In this document: one piece after another, positions 46,001 to 53,360 of the stretch
How the letters are laid out: each line of letters begins with the position of its first letter
Position numbering within the stretch: the first letter of the stretch is position 1
Assembly (NCBI GenBank): GCA_017530965.1
Contig: JAFXLS010000028.1
Coordinates: forward strand, 1-56,527
Length of the DNA stretch: 56,527 bases
From: Fibrobacter sp.
GTDB lineage: Bacteria; Fibrobacterota; Fibrobacteria; Fibrobacterales; Fibrobacteraceae
Reading direction: 5' to 3'
Position numbers and translations under genes: made by a program
The notes under the pieces: generated by a model
What the model saw: only the letters and a program-made list of their open reading frames with translations
Told to the model about the DNA's origin: nothing
Database searches by the model: none

Positions 46001-49000
46001 GAGGAATTCGTGCGGACGCCAAGACCAGTCGCCCGAATTTTTATCCATTCGCTTTTTCGGTTTTGTACGCAGGGTTTCACAAGTCTTAAAGCCATCATTC
46101 GAAAGGCCCTGAGAGAATGCAAAGTCCAAACGAATTCTAGAAGCGGACTTCATTTCAGTGCCGCCAAGAGGTACGGGGAAATAGTAAGAATACTTACCCG
46201 TAGCAGCATCATAGGTATCGTCCAAACGCTGAGGTCTTGCATTTCTCATAAGATAACGAACATCATTACCGACATCCTTTCCATTTTTGTCGAGGAGCGG
46301 ATGGTTAAAGCCTGCTTCATCATAAGCCTGCGGAATATCCACGTCAATAAGCATCCCACAATTATCCACTTCTTCGGGCAAAGCGGTAAAGTACATACGC
46401 AATTCAAGGCTATCGAAGGGTCTGGATTCGTTATTGTAAATATTCAAATTCAAGAAATCAAGACCGCCAAATTCGTACTGGTAAGCACGGACGCTAAAGT
46501 CGTACCAGCCCACCGGAGTAGTAAACCTAAGCATGTCTCCCGTCTTATCATCCACATTGGTGAACTGGCCATTGCTTTCCACCATGTAGTAGTAGGTTGT
46601 CTGTTCCTTAAGGCCACCAATCTTCACATAATGGAACTTGGTCGGAATGCCAGACACGTCGGCATTGCCGGAACCGCTGTTAAAGGCGTATTCAGCAGCC
46701 GTCGTATGGGGAATCGTATCCCAATAAACCTTAGATTCGTATTCACCATTCGGGGTGTACCACATGATTTCGGCACTATCGCCAAACATGTTACAGACGG
46801 TCACGTTGGTAATCTGGGCACTTTCAACCGAGTTGAGGGTGGTAAAGCTAAACGGTGTCTTGGTACTATCGACCATGTACTTGAGCGTAATGTTTTCTGG
46901 ATTATAGGCATTTGCGCCTGCCGTATAGAAGTAGTAAGTGGTGCCGTTCTGAAGTCCGCGCAAGACAATTTCATGTTGCACGCCCGCCACATTGTTTTCG
47001 GGGACCACCGTTTCGTTCATTGCATTTTCGCTAGTACCGTAATAAAGGCTCACCGTACCACGAGTAGAAAGCTTAACCATCACAATAGCAGAGTCCATGC
47101 TTACGTGGCGAATTTCCACACTCACACCCGGAGCTATCGTGCGGTCAAACTTGGCTGCAGCAAGCATGCCCGAACTTACGAGAGTTGCAGCGGCATCGAT
47201 ACAGGTTTCAGACTTATGATAGTCTTCCCAGCTTTTATTGTCAGGAACCATTGAATTTTTCGTCCCCGGCACAACGCCACCATAAAGAGCTCCCACAGGC
47301 GGCCTGTACTTGTAAGAAGCACCCGGCATATTCTTGCCTTCGGGGTTGGCGGCACGGTGATGGGGGTGAGCATCGTTCTTGTCACCAACACCCAAAATGT
47401 ACGATACATCCCACGGGTTCACTCCCAACAAGTAGTTCAACTGGTTAATGGCCAACTGGTGCATTTCGTCAGCTTTCCAGTCCACAGCACCCATATTCGG
47501 GAGTGTCAAATTCTGCTTCTCGATATCCTTTGCCACATCGGCGTAGGCCAAGACTTCAAAGATATTGCCCGCCTGGTAACGGTTGTAAATCCAGTCCTGG
47601 TCAGTCTGCATGGAATACCAAATCGGGTCATACTTCACCTCATTCATTTTCCAGCCAATTCCATTCCAGCCAGTACTCTTAGGCAACACAATCGTCGCGG
47701 TACCTTTACTGACATCGCCCAAATTGAAAATCATATTCACGATACAGTCTTCAATCGCATTCAAGCGTTCGTCTGCAGTGAGCCCATATTCGTTAATAGC
47801 CTTATTTTCGTCAGCAAGAATCAACTTATAAAGCGCATAAGTGGCATAGGCGTAAGAGTTTGCCCAGCTGGTATTCTTGCCATTTTTCAAGAAACCCTTG
47901 TCAGGCGACACGAACCAACCGCCCTTGAAATAACCAGGGCCATCCTGGTCAGGCAGCTGCTGACCGGTATACATATTGGGGTTGCGAATCATGTCATCGG
48001 CATATTTCTTTTCACCCGTCGCATAAAGGAGGGCTACAGAAGCCAAAGCCATGTCATCCACGAATTCGTTGTTACCGTTATAGGCCGGGCTAGACCATCC
48101 GGCAGCCTTCTTATTGTGCGTGAAGGTTTTTCCCTGAGCAAGATCCTTGGCGAACTGATACATTTCTCTTGCAACTTTCAAACAACTGTCCGCGAAAGGT
48201 TTGTCGTATTCGGCGTACATTTTACTAAGAATAGCCAGACCTGCAGCCGTTTCGCCACCGATATTGGCACCGATTTCGCCCATGCGCACCGTTCTAGAAA
48301 GCGGACCTCCTCTGCGGAGAGCCGGATCCCCCTTGCTCGGGTCCATAGGCAACTTGTCCTGGGTTTCCGGACGGCCCCACCAGCCGTGGTCCGAACCAAA
48401 ATCACCCACAGAAAGGGCCATATCGTCAATGACCCCCTTTGCACGTCTGTAAGCTCGCAACACAAAGTCAGCACCATGCTTTGCTTCGCGCAACATGTCC
48501 GGGATACCATCCCTATTGACGGTTTCGCCATGGTTAAAAGCGTAGTGGTCTTCGTCAGCGTCCGCATTCGTTGCGGCCATCAAGGCTGCCACCATAAAGG
48601 CATACATCTGGGTCTGGGATTCCTTCAGATGGTCACCACAATCATAATAGCCGCCTTCCAGAGTTCCCGCCAGGGACTGGTCAAAAGTATACACACCGGA
48701 ATCTGAAGATGCACCACCATCCAAGGTATGGCTTGCCGGATGGAACCAGGAATCGCCATAACCACTACGGTTAATTCCATAGAACTTCAGGGCAGCGTCC
48801 TTCACCATGGAATACACCTTATTGCTCACAATGAAGGTGCTGGAAATATCGTCGCCCACCTTGATACGCAGTCGGGTTTCCGTAGGAACGTTGCCCGGAA
48901 TACGGCCAATCTGGATAATGCCGGACTGACCGGTAATATCCACCTGATAACGTTTCTGGTCATTGGTGGCCGCATTTGTACCAGCAATAATAGTCCAGTC

Positions 49001-49441
49001 AGAAGACGTTTGCTGACCGCTACTGGCAAATTCTCCCGTCACCTTCGGATTCAATGATTTACCATCGATATCCACCACTTCAAAAGAGCTCGCCGTTCCA
49101 ATGTAGTAGAACTGCTTTTCGGGGTCGCTTTCCAAGTAACCGGCCTGGTTAATACGAATCGGCGACATGCGGTAATTAATCGCATCCAAATAAGCCTGGT
49201 TCAAGGTATCGGGAATAAGAGCGTTCGGCACATAAGAGGCCGGAGTGCGGTTCTTGGGCACCATGTTGTGCTTAACCGTCACCGTTGTATCGTAATGATC
49301 AAAGACAGTGCTATCCCAAGTTAGCGGATAGATCGGGCGAATCAGGTCGTAGGGAGTAGGTTGTTCTTGTTCGGCGGCAAAGGCAACCGAAACAAACGCA
49401 GCCATGGTTAGTGCGGCAAACAGATTCTTTTTAACAGGCAC
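43004..49441 (-). CDS. Giant multidomain family 9 glycoside hydrolase
   Basis: 2145 residues; GTG start (49441) with AAGGAGG 5 nt upstream and a signal peptide ending VSVAFAAEQ. Ig-like CelD_N domain (about 92-205, PIRINQAGYLES), GH9 domain with DCGDH near 267, HPHHR near 695 and catalytic Glu in KSETCIDAA near 744. Two FN3-like modules follow (about 765-970), then a beta-rich domain (about 975-1160), a long series of Ig-like modules (about 1165-1990), and a C-terminal domain ending KTFGFRRARK. It is a paralogue of the adjacent GH9. The tail shared by both is a candidate secretion or attachment signal, unproven here. Confidence 0.94.
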   Translation of the reverse strand: MPVKKNLFAALTMAAFVSVAFAAEQEQPTPYDLIRPIYPLTWDSTVFDHYDTTVTVKHNMVPKNRTPASYVPNALIPDTLNQAYLDAINYRMSPIRINQAGYLESDPEKQFYYIGTASSFEVVDIDGKSLNPKVTGEFASSGQQTSSDWTIIAGTNAATNDQKRYQVDITGQSGIIQIGRIPGNVPTETRLRIKVGDDISSTFIVSNKVYSMVKDAALKFYGINRSGYGDSWFHPASHTLDGGASSDSGVYTFDQSLAGTLEGGYYDCGDHLKESQTQMYAFMVAALMAATNADADEDHYAFNHGETVNRDGIPDMLREAKHGADFVLRAYRRAKGVIDDMALSVGDFGSDHGWWGRPETQDKLPMDPSKGDPALRRGGPLSRTVRMGEIGANIGGETAAGLAILSKMYAEYDKPFADSCLKVAREMYQFAKDLAQGKTFTHNKKAAGWSSPAYNGNNEFVDDMALASVALLYATGEKKYADDMIRNPNMYTGQQLPDQDGPGYFKGGWFVSPDKGFLKNGKNTSWANSYAYATYALYKLILADENKAINEYGLTADERLNAIEDCIVNMIFNLGDVSKGTATIVLPKSTGWNGIGWKMNEVKYDPIWYSMQTDQDWIYNRYQAGNIFEVLAYADVAKDIEKQNLTLPNMGAVDWKADEMHQLAINQLNYLLGVNPWDVSYILGVGDKNDAHPHHRAANPEGKNMPGASYKYRPPVGALYGGVVPGTKNSMVPDNKSWEDYHKSETCIDAAATLVSSGMLAAAKFDRTIAPGVSVEIRHVSMDSAIVMVKLSTRGTVSLYYGTSENAMNETVVPENNVAGVQHEIVLRGLQNGTTYYFYTAGANAYNPENITLKYMVDSTKTPFSFTTLNSVESAQITNVTVCNMFGDSAEIMWYTPNGEYESKVYWDTIPHTTAAEYAFNSGSGNADVSGIPTKFHYVKIGGLKEQTTYYYMVESNGQFTNVDDKTGDMLRFTTPVGWYDFSVRAYQYEFGGLDFLNLNIYNNESRPFDSLELRMYFTALPEEVDNCGMLIDVDIPQAYDEAGFNHPLLDKNGKDVGNDVRYLMRNARPQRLDDTYDAATGKYSYYFPVPLGGTEMKSASRIRLDFAFSQGLSNDGFKTCETLRTKPKKRMDKNSGDWSWRPHEFLVDGADYAGMPEEDKEYGDSDVEIAINPYITVYRKNEFIWGYSPSRQEMTTKKAHYEMDVTLDAPFNVSNNSYVQIDQTSSTVYVKGYAHITEGGYITRIWANGTEIKAHVDRIGNEIFLISDNSEVIAHYNVTDGGGVIDSTGLWSLNIPVKMKIGSNKIDLTIFAGADPECEECSENGGCTFVNRTYYVQFTRGNLTASSLTIKDEKGNPVASPADPSNTRFYIYLNDKDKAGTSAPIEVLVINNRKNDTLKVKMVEDASNPGSFKSSAAITALSVAPEARNGTQISFFAGDTIQVIYIDPDDEEDVSKQSFYSESKYPEPTKVLAKDSDCDNIADKLEVSFSNVLIDEYSFDSIRVYLPGMTDTVTLKVDAAKARDKDVVTIELPATLGIEATAAPSGMSTVYMKAEGATNASKMAITDGILPQLLSVTILENPDHQYEQDTLMIAFTEPVMLNSASAWPLEIMGATGAAINVVGKATTSNDGKSWLYAITGNTDGNIVKEGVTVTVKPNMVADKALNLLDPAQACTQIKVVETPRPVPVTLAEMRDPEGDGYVNELYLRFEKKLRPKDMLDSFVVEWGLNGEVRNLLPEWEHTYEYGQHTENVLGPDSSVVAVTVDDTVSVITIKFTSENSFAYGSTTGPYETYGRVTPRLGPEGGFFDKFYPVVDKCPPIIVSAVWQDIDSKEDDYGSQDFLTLTMSEPLDTISDHPYVVERNRDGKAGVFYSPKQNPKLSLNYIVNSTSAKLTYRHKYDEAIWIADSVRLISDSETSYFKDKSGQYAGYATPWVPVTGSVSKIRFTITAVDGVTKSRSPDSVYYGGIPLSQDVNFRLTTLDKVGETVVLAEGESELHDVFSAPIRNYHHAGPVFMIEIALPDVLEKTELGEAKRDYKVKLEMDAFSNMGSYVNKATYSFMSSQMQDYISAGSVLTLYLEWCAPVDYPVSSKGKKIGTGPYIAKFLTDAKSDYLPQKADEGDRTETFKDSDTFTKTFGFRRARK

Positions 49442-49468
49442 AATAGCCTCCTTTATAATACAACCAAC

Positions 49469-49489
49469 ACGGGTACTGCTGATACCCGT
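49469..49489 (-). promoter_or_regulatory. Inverted repeat in the GH9 mRNA leader
   Basis: ACGGGTA and TACCCGT form 7-bp perfect arms around CTGCTGA, 28 nt upstream of the GTG. It could be an operator or a leader hairpin. Confidence 0.45.
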
Positions 49490-49509
49490 TTCAAAGATCC
49501 CAAATACAC

Positions 49510-49527
49510 AAATCTAAAAATAGATTT
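49510..49527 (-). promoter_or_regulatory. Inverted repeat with candidate -10 element of the GH9 gene
   Basis: AAATCTA and TAGATTT arms flank AAAA; the minus strand carries CTATTTTTAG. The A/T-rich dyad sits about 70-85 nt upstream of the start codon. Confidence 0.4.
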
Positions 49528-49693
49528 ATAATGCTCAAAACGGACTACCTAAAAACAGAAAATGTTCCCTTTTTGCTCTCAAAAACGGCAAAAATCGATG
49601 ATTTGAAACACGCTATTTTACATAACAGATTTTAGTAAGAAACGCGCAGAGCAAGGTTTAGAGAAGTTTACAAAACAGGCTGTATAAAGGAAA

Positions 49694-49727
49694 ACAAAAA
49701 AGGCCGACACCCGTAGGCATCGACCTC
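49694..49727 (-). terminator. Terminator after the Pro/Ala/Glu-rich gene
   Basis: An 11-bp stem with G-U pairs (AGGTCGATGCC/GGTGTCGGCCT on the minus strand) closes a TACG loop and is followed by TTTTTTG, 30 nt past the stop. Confidence 0.9.
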
Positions 49728-49756
49728 TAAAAATCTGTGGATTTCAAACCGCTAGA

Positions 49757-50437
49757 TTAGTCCTTGCCGGTGAAGATGATCACGAGCACGGAGGCAACGA
49801 AGGCGGCAGACACGATCAGGAATTCCCAGGGGTTTTCCATGATGGTGGACTTTGCAGAACCGGCAGAGCTATTTTCGAGAGCAGCCTGTTCTTCGGCCTT
49901 GGCCTTGGCAGCTTCTTCAGCAGCCTTCTTTTCTTCTTCGGCCTTGGCGAGAGCAGCGCTATCGACCGGAGCTTCTTCAGCCTTAGCTTCGAGCACTTCG
50001 GCAGCGGCAGTATCCTTGGCAGGTTCGGCAGCTACAGCGGCTTCGGCAGCAGGTGCAGCGGCAGCAGAGTCAGCCGGGGCTGCAACGGGAGCGGCTGCTT
50101 CAGCAGCAGGAGCAGCGGCTTCGGCAGGTGCAGCAGCTTCAGCGGCAGCAGGTGCTTCGGCAGGAGCGGCAGCGGCTTCAGCCTTCGGGGCTTCAGCAGG
50201 GGCAGCGGCAGCAGCAGGAGCGGCTTCGGCCTTCGGAGCTTCGGCGGCAGGCTGTGCAGCAGGGGCTGCGGCAGCGGGAGCAGCAGCTTCAGCCTTCGGG
50301 GCTTCGGCAGGAGCAGCGGCAGCAGCAGGAGCGGCCTTTTCAGCCGGGGCAGCAGCCTTGGCATCCTTAGCGGCGGGGGCTGCGAAAACAACAGCAGAGG
50401 CAAGCACGGTTGCCAACATGAGAGTCTTGATCTTCAT
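49757..50437 (-). CDS. Pro/Ala/Glu-rich envelope-spanning protein
   Basis: 226 residues. Signal peptide (MKIKTLMLATVLASAVVFAAP), then about 125 residues of near-repeats of APAEAPKAEAAA, an acidic/basic helical stretch (LAKAEEEKKAAEEAAKAKAE), and a C-terminal membrane helix (FLIVSAAFVASVLVIIF) with a short GKD end. The layout suggests an extended periplasmic rod tethered by the C-terminal helix, similar in composition to TonB or TolA spacers, but no catalytic or binding domain is present. GAGGA precedes the ATG. High-GC codon repetition contrasts with the A/T-rich flanks. Function unknown. Confidence 0.75.
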   Translation of the reverse strand: MKIKTLMLATVLASAVVFAAPAAKDAKAAAPAEKAAPAAAAAPAEAPKAEAAAPAAAAPAAQPAAEAPKAEAAPAAAAAPAEAPKAEAAAAPAEAPAAAEAAAPAEAAAPAAEAAAPVAAPADSAAAAPAAEAAVAAEPAKDTAAAEVLEAKAEEAPVDSAALAKAEEEKKAAEEAAKAKAEEQAALENSSAGSAKSTIMENPWEFLIVSAAFVASVLVIIFTGKD

Positions 50438-50464
50438 AGTATCCTCTTCAGTTTAAACTTTTAC

Positions 50465-50478
50465 GGTGTAAAAAATAG
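50465..50478 (-). promoter_or_regulatory. Candidate promoter -10 (CTATTTTTTACACC) of the Pro/Ala-rich gene
   Basis: TTGGCG lies about 18 nt upstream of TATTTT on the minus strand, giving the best -35/-10 pair seen for this element in the window. The ATG is 28 nt downstream. Confidence 0.45.
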
Positions 50479-50531
50479 TACATATTTGGGGCTTTCGCCA
50501 ACATTTTCATAAAAAAAGTTCAAATTGTCGC

Positions 50532-50539
50532 CTATTTTG
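50532..50539 (+). promoter_or_regulatory. Candidate -10 element (CTATTTTG) upstream of fumarase
   Basis: It matches the CTATWTT pattern, but the leader to the ATG at 50707 would be about 160 nt, so a closer promoter is possible. Confidence 0.25.
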
Positions 50540-50706
50540 TACCTTTTATCGCAAATTTGAGAAATATATCACACTCAAATCGGCAAGACCGCTCTATTTG
50601 GTCAAACATTTAGACGAAAGAACGGGCTTCGACCTACAGACGAGTGACGAAAGAAATTTTAAATTAAACGGCAAAAAAGATCAACCCCATCAACAGAGAC
50701 ACAATT

Positions 50707-52344
50707 ATGGCATTCAAGTACGAAGCTACCGTGCAGCACGGTGAAGATACTACCGAATACGTAAACCTCGGCAAAGACGGCGTTACCGTTGCCGAATTCG
50801 AAGGCAAGAAGATCCTCAAGGTTTCCAAGGAGGCTTTGACCAAGATTGCCCAGACCGCTTTCGAAGAAGTTGAATTCTGCCTGCGCCCGGCCCACACGGC
50901 CAAGGTCGCCAAGATTCTCCAAGATCCGGAAGCTTCGGACAACGACAAGTTTGTCGCCCTCACTATGCTCAAGAACGCCTGCGTTGCAGCGAAGGGTATC
51001 CTCCCGTTCTGCCAGGACACCGGTACTGCTATTTGCGTTGCCCACAAGGGCCAGCAGGTCTGGACTGGCTTTGACGATGCCGAAGCGATCTCTGAAGGTG
51101 TCTACAACGCCTACACTACCAAGAACCTTCGCTACAGCCAGATTGCACCCTTGACCATGTACGAAGAAAAGAACACCGGATGCAACCTCCCGGCTCAGAT
51201 CGACATCCACGCCGAAGAAGGTGCCGAAATGAAGTTCTTGTTCGTCGCCAAGGGCGGTGGTTCTGCCAACAAGACTTATTACTGGCCGATGACCAAGGCG
51301 CTCCTCAACCCGAAGTCCTTGGAAAAGTTCCTCGCCGAAAAGGTGAAGACTCTCGGTACAGCCGCTTGCCCTCCGTACCACCTCGCCATCGTGATTGGCG
51401 GTACCTCTGCCGAAATGAACACGCACATGGTGAAGCTCGCTAGCTGCGGCTACCTCGACGATATTCCGACGAGCGGTTCCGAAGGCGGCCGTATTTTCCG
51501 CGACCTCGAAATGGAAGAAAAGGTTCTGCACATCTGCCAGAAGACGGGCATTGGCGCCCAGTTCGGTGGCAAGTACCTGGTGCACGATGTTCGCGTGATT
51601 CGCGCTCCGCGTCATGCTGCAAGCTGCCCGGTTTCTATCGGCGTGAGCTGCTCTGCCGACCGTAACATCAAGGCGAAGATTGACGAAAACGGTCTTTGGC
51701 TCGAAAAGATGGAGCACCATCCGGAAAACTACATCCCGGCCGGCAACGCCGTGAACCTCGCTCCGGCAGTTGAAATCGATCTCGACCGCCCGATGAAGGA
51801 AGTTCTCGCCGACCTCACCAAGTATCCGGTAAAGACTCGCCTTAACCTCAAGGGCACGATGATTGTGGCCCGCGACATGGCCCACGCCAAGATTGCAGAA
51901 ATCTTCGACAAGCAGGAACGCGGCGAAGAACTCACGGACGAAGAAAAGACCGTGCTCAAGGTCGTTTCTGACCACCCGATTTACTACGCCGGTCCGGCAA
52001 AGACTCCGGCAGGCATGCCGACGGGTAGCTTCGGCCCGACGACTGCAAACCGCATGGACCCGTACGTGATGCGTTTCCAGAGCAAGGGGGCCTCGATGAT
52101 CATGGTCGCGAAGGGTAACCGCAGCCAGGACGTGACCGACGCCTGCAAGAAGTACGGTGGATTCTTCCTCGGTTCTATCGGCGGTCCGGCAGCCATCCTC
52201 GCCGAACAGAACATTCTGTCCAACGATATCGTGGCCTTCCCGGAACTCGGCATGGAAGCCATCCGCAAGATCACCATCAAGGACTTCCCCGCATTCATCC
52301 TCGTCGATGACAAGGGCAACAACTTCTTTGAAGGACTGATTTAG
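50707..52344 (+). CDS. fum: Class I fumarate hydratase
   Basis: 545 residues, the length of FumA/FumB-type iron-sulfur fumarases. The three likely [4Fe-4S] ligands are C102 (PFCQDTG), C221 (ACPPYH) and C315 (VSCSADRN). The N-terminal alpha domain and the C-terminal beta domain ([34 protein letters not shown]) are fused in one chain. It interconverts fumarate and malate; in Fibrobacter this serves the reductive branch that ends in succinate. It is a single-gene unit with a terminator after a dispersed repeat. Confidence 0.95.
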   Translation: MAFKYEATVQHGEDTTEYVNLGKDGVTVAEFEGKKILKVSKEALTKIAQTAFEEVEFCLRPAHTAKVAKILQDPEASDNDKFVALTMLKNACVAAKGILPFCQDTGTAICVAHKGQQVWTGFDDAEAISEGVYNAYTTKNLRYSQIAPLTMYEEKNTGCNLPAQIDIHAEEGAEMKFLFVAKGGGSANKTYYWPMTKALLNPKSLEKFLAEKVKTLGTAACPPYHLAIVIGGTSAEMNTHMVKLASCGYLDDIPTSGSEGGRIFRDLEMEEKVLHICQKTGIGAQFGGKYLVHDVRVIRAPRHAASCPVSIGVSCSADRNIKAKIDENGLWLEKMEHHPENYIPAGNAVNLAPAVEIDLDRPMKEVLADLTKYPVKTRLNLKGTMIVARDMAHAKIAEIFDKQERGEELTDEEKTVLKVVSDHPIYYAGPAKTPAGMPTGSFGPTTANRMDPYVMRFQSKGASMIMVAKGNRSQDVTDACKKYGGFFLGSIGGPAAILAEQNILSNDIVAFPELGMEAIRKITIKDFPAFILVDDKGNNFFEGLI

Positions 52345-52353
52345 TCACCCACT

Positions 52354-52400
52354 GTGTCATCCTGAGCGAAGAACCGCAGGTTCGTAGTCGAAGGATCTAG
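52354..52400. repeat. Dispersed palindromic repeat downstream of fumarase
   Basis: GTGTCATCCTGAGCGAAG, then an AACC/GGTT hairpin, then TAGTCGAAGGATCTAG. The halves TGTCATCCTGAGC and GTCGAAGGATC recur at 55421-55565. It is the CCT/GGATC version of the TGC/CAATC element at 1009 and 6678. Confidence 0.8.
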
Positions 52401-52402
52401 AT

Positions 52403-52433
52403 AATCCCGCCGATTTTCACCGGCGGGATTTTT
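52403..52433 (+). terminator. Terminator after fumarase
   Basis: AATCCCGCCG/CGGCGGGATT 10-bp perfect stem with an 8-nt loop followed by TTT. Confidence 0.88.
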
Positions 52434-52463
52434 CTATTGAATTTTTATCAAAAGTAATTCCCC

Positions 52464-52472
52464 CTATTTTCG
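52464..52472 (+). promoter_or_regulatory. Candidate -10 element (CTATTTTCG) of the TIGR02147 gene
   Basis: CTATWTT match 33 nt upstream of the ATG at 52506, leaving a short leader with AAAGG. Confidence 0.35.
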
Positions 52473-52505
52473 CCTTTTGGAACAAGAAAAGGTTATTTTA
52501 TTTTC

Positions 52506-53360
52506 ATGCTCAACATTAACGAAATCAGTGATTACAGGGATTTGCTCAAGAATTACTATACCCAGCGCAAGCTGGATATGCCTCTGTATTCCTATAAGCT
52601 TATGGGGCAAAAGCTGGGACTCGAAACGAGCCAGATTTTCCGCGTGTTGAACAAGGAACTTCATTTACCCAACCACAGCATTCCTCTGGCAAAGAACTTG
52701 CTGGATTTAAAGGGTCGTAACGGGGAAATCTTCGAAATCCTGGTTGCCGCAGCCAAGGCAAAGTCCCAGGCAAAAAAAGAAAAACTCTACAAGATGGCCC
52801 TTTCGCTCCAAGATGTGGACCTGCGGAAATTCAGTGCCAGCGAATACCTGTTCTTAAGCAAATGGTGGATTCCCGTGGTGCGCGCCCTCATCGAAATGAA
52901 CGGAGGTCACGCCGAAGTTTCTCGCCTAGTCAAGCAGATTTCACCGACAGTATCCGAAGACCAAGTCCGCGAGGCCATTACCGTCCTTAAAGATCTAAAG
53001 TTGATTACGCCGCTAGCCTCGGAGCGTTACGCCGCGACAACGGCCAACTTTACCTCGGCAGGGTCAGCTACAAAGACCGCCGCCATTCGCAGCTACCAGA
53101 ATCAACTCTTGGCGCTGGCACAAAACGCACTGATTGCCGTAGAGCCTGCAAAGCGAAATATTTCTTCGCTGCTAGTGGGCGTCGATGACGACTGCTTTAC
53201 CGACCTGAACGAAATGACCATTGAATTTAGACGCCAGGTACAAAAGAGAGTAGCCGAAGTAAAAGACGCAAACCGCGCCATGCAATTCGTATTCGCCTTT
53301 TACCCAGTGGCCGAAGTATCCAAGGACACACTGCCTAAAAAAGAGGGGGCAAAAAGATGA
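52506..53360 (+). CDS. TIGR02147-family putative regulator
   Basis: 284 residues matching the Fibrobacter-expanded TIGR02147 family. The N-terminus ISDYRDLLKNYYTQRK is followed by an HTH-like segment (SYKLMGQKLGLETSQIFRVL) and a C-terminal DUF4423-type domain (YLFLSKWWIPVVRALIEMNG through LKDLKLITPL and FRRQVQKRVAEVKDANRAMQ). No signal peptide, so it is cytosolic. A DNA-binding role is likely from the HTH but unproven. Its stop overlaps the following lipoprotein start (ATGA), which ties the two functions. Confidence 0.88.
   Translation: MLNINEISDYRDLLKNYYTQRKLDMPLYSYKLMGQKLGLETSQIFRVLNKELHLPNHSIPLAKNLLDLKGRNGEIFEILVAAAKAKSQAKKEKLYKMALSLQDVDLRKFSASEYLFLSKWWIPVVRALIEMNGGHAEVSRLVKQISPTVSEDQVREAITVLKDLKLITPLASERYAATTANFTSAGSATKTAAIRSYQNQLLALAQNALIAVEPAKRNISSLLVGVDDDCFTDLNEMTIEFRRQVQKRVAEVKDANRAMQFVFAFYPVAEVSKDTLPKKEGAKR

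Larger units (their letters stand above)
49442..49756. other. Intergenic region upstream of the GH9 gene
   Basis: This 315-nt non-coding stretch holds two perfect inverted repeats (49469-49489 and 49510-49527), a candidate CTATTTT -10 element within the second, and the terminator of the Pro/Ala-rich gene at 49694-49727. No small gene was recognised. Confidence 0.7.

Noticed and set aside
44195..47254. 1019-codon open frame on the plus strand, opposite the larger GH9 gene
   Set aside because: It lies fully antisense to a well-supported GH9 gene, is rich in His/Arg/Ile as expected for a reverse frame, has no recognisable domain and no ribosome-binding site of note.
36983..49441. Dockerin or cohesin modules (cellulosome) in the GH9 proteins
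   Set aside because: No duplicated calcium-binding dockerin motif and no scaffoldin-like gene were seen.
49883..50400. Possible CRISPR or tandem DNA array
   Set aside because: The repetition is irregular and in codon register with the APAEAPKAEAAA protein repeat, with no constant repeat and unique spacers.
49764..50456. 230-codon Gly/Ala/Ser-rich open frame on the plus strand
   Set aside because: It mirrors the repeat of the Pro/Ala/Glu-rich gene on the other strand. The minus-strand gene has a signal peptide, membrane helix, Shine-Dalgarno and terminator; this one has none.
50659..51975. 438-codon open frame opposite fumarase
   Set aside because: Antisense to a clear class I fumarase with intact Cys ligands; no domain seen.
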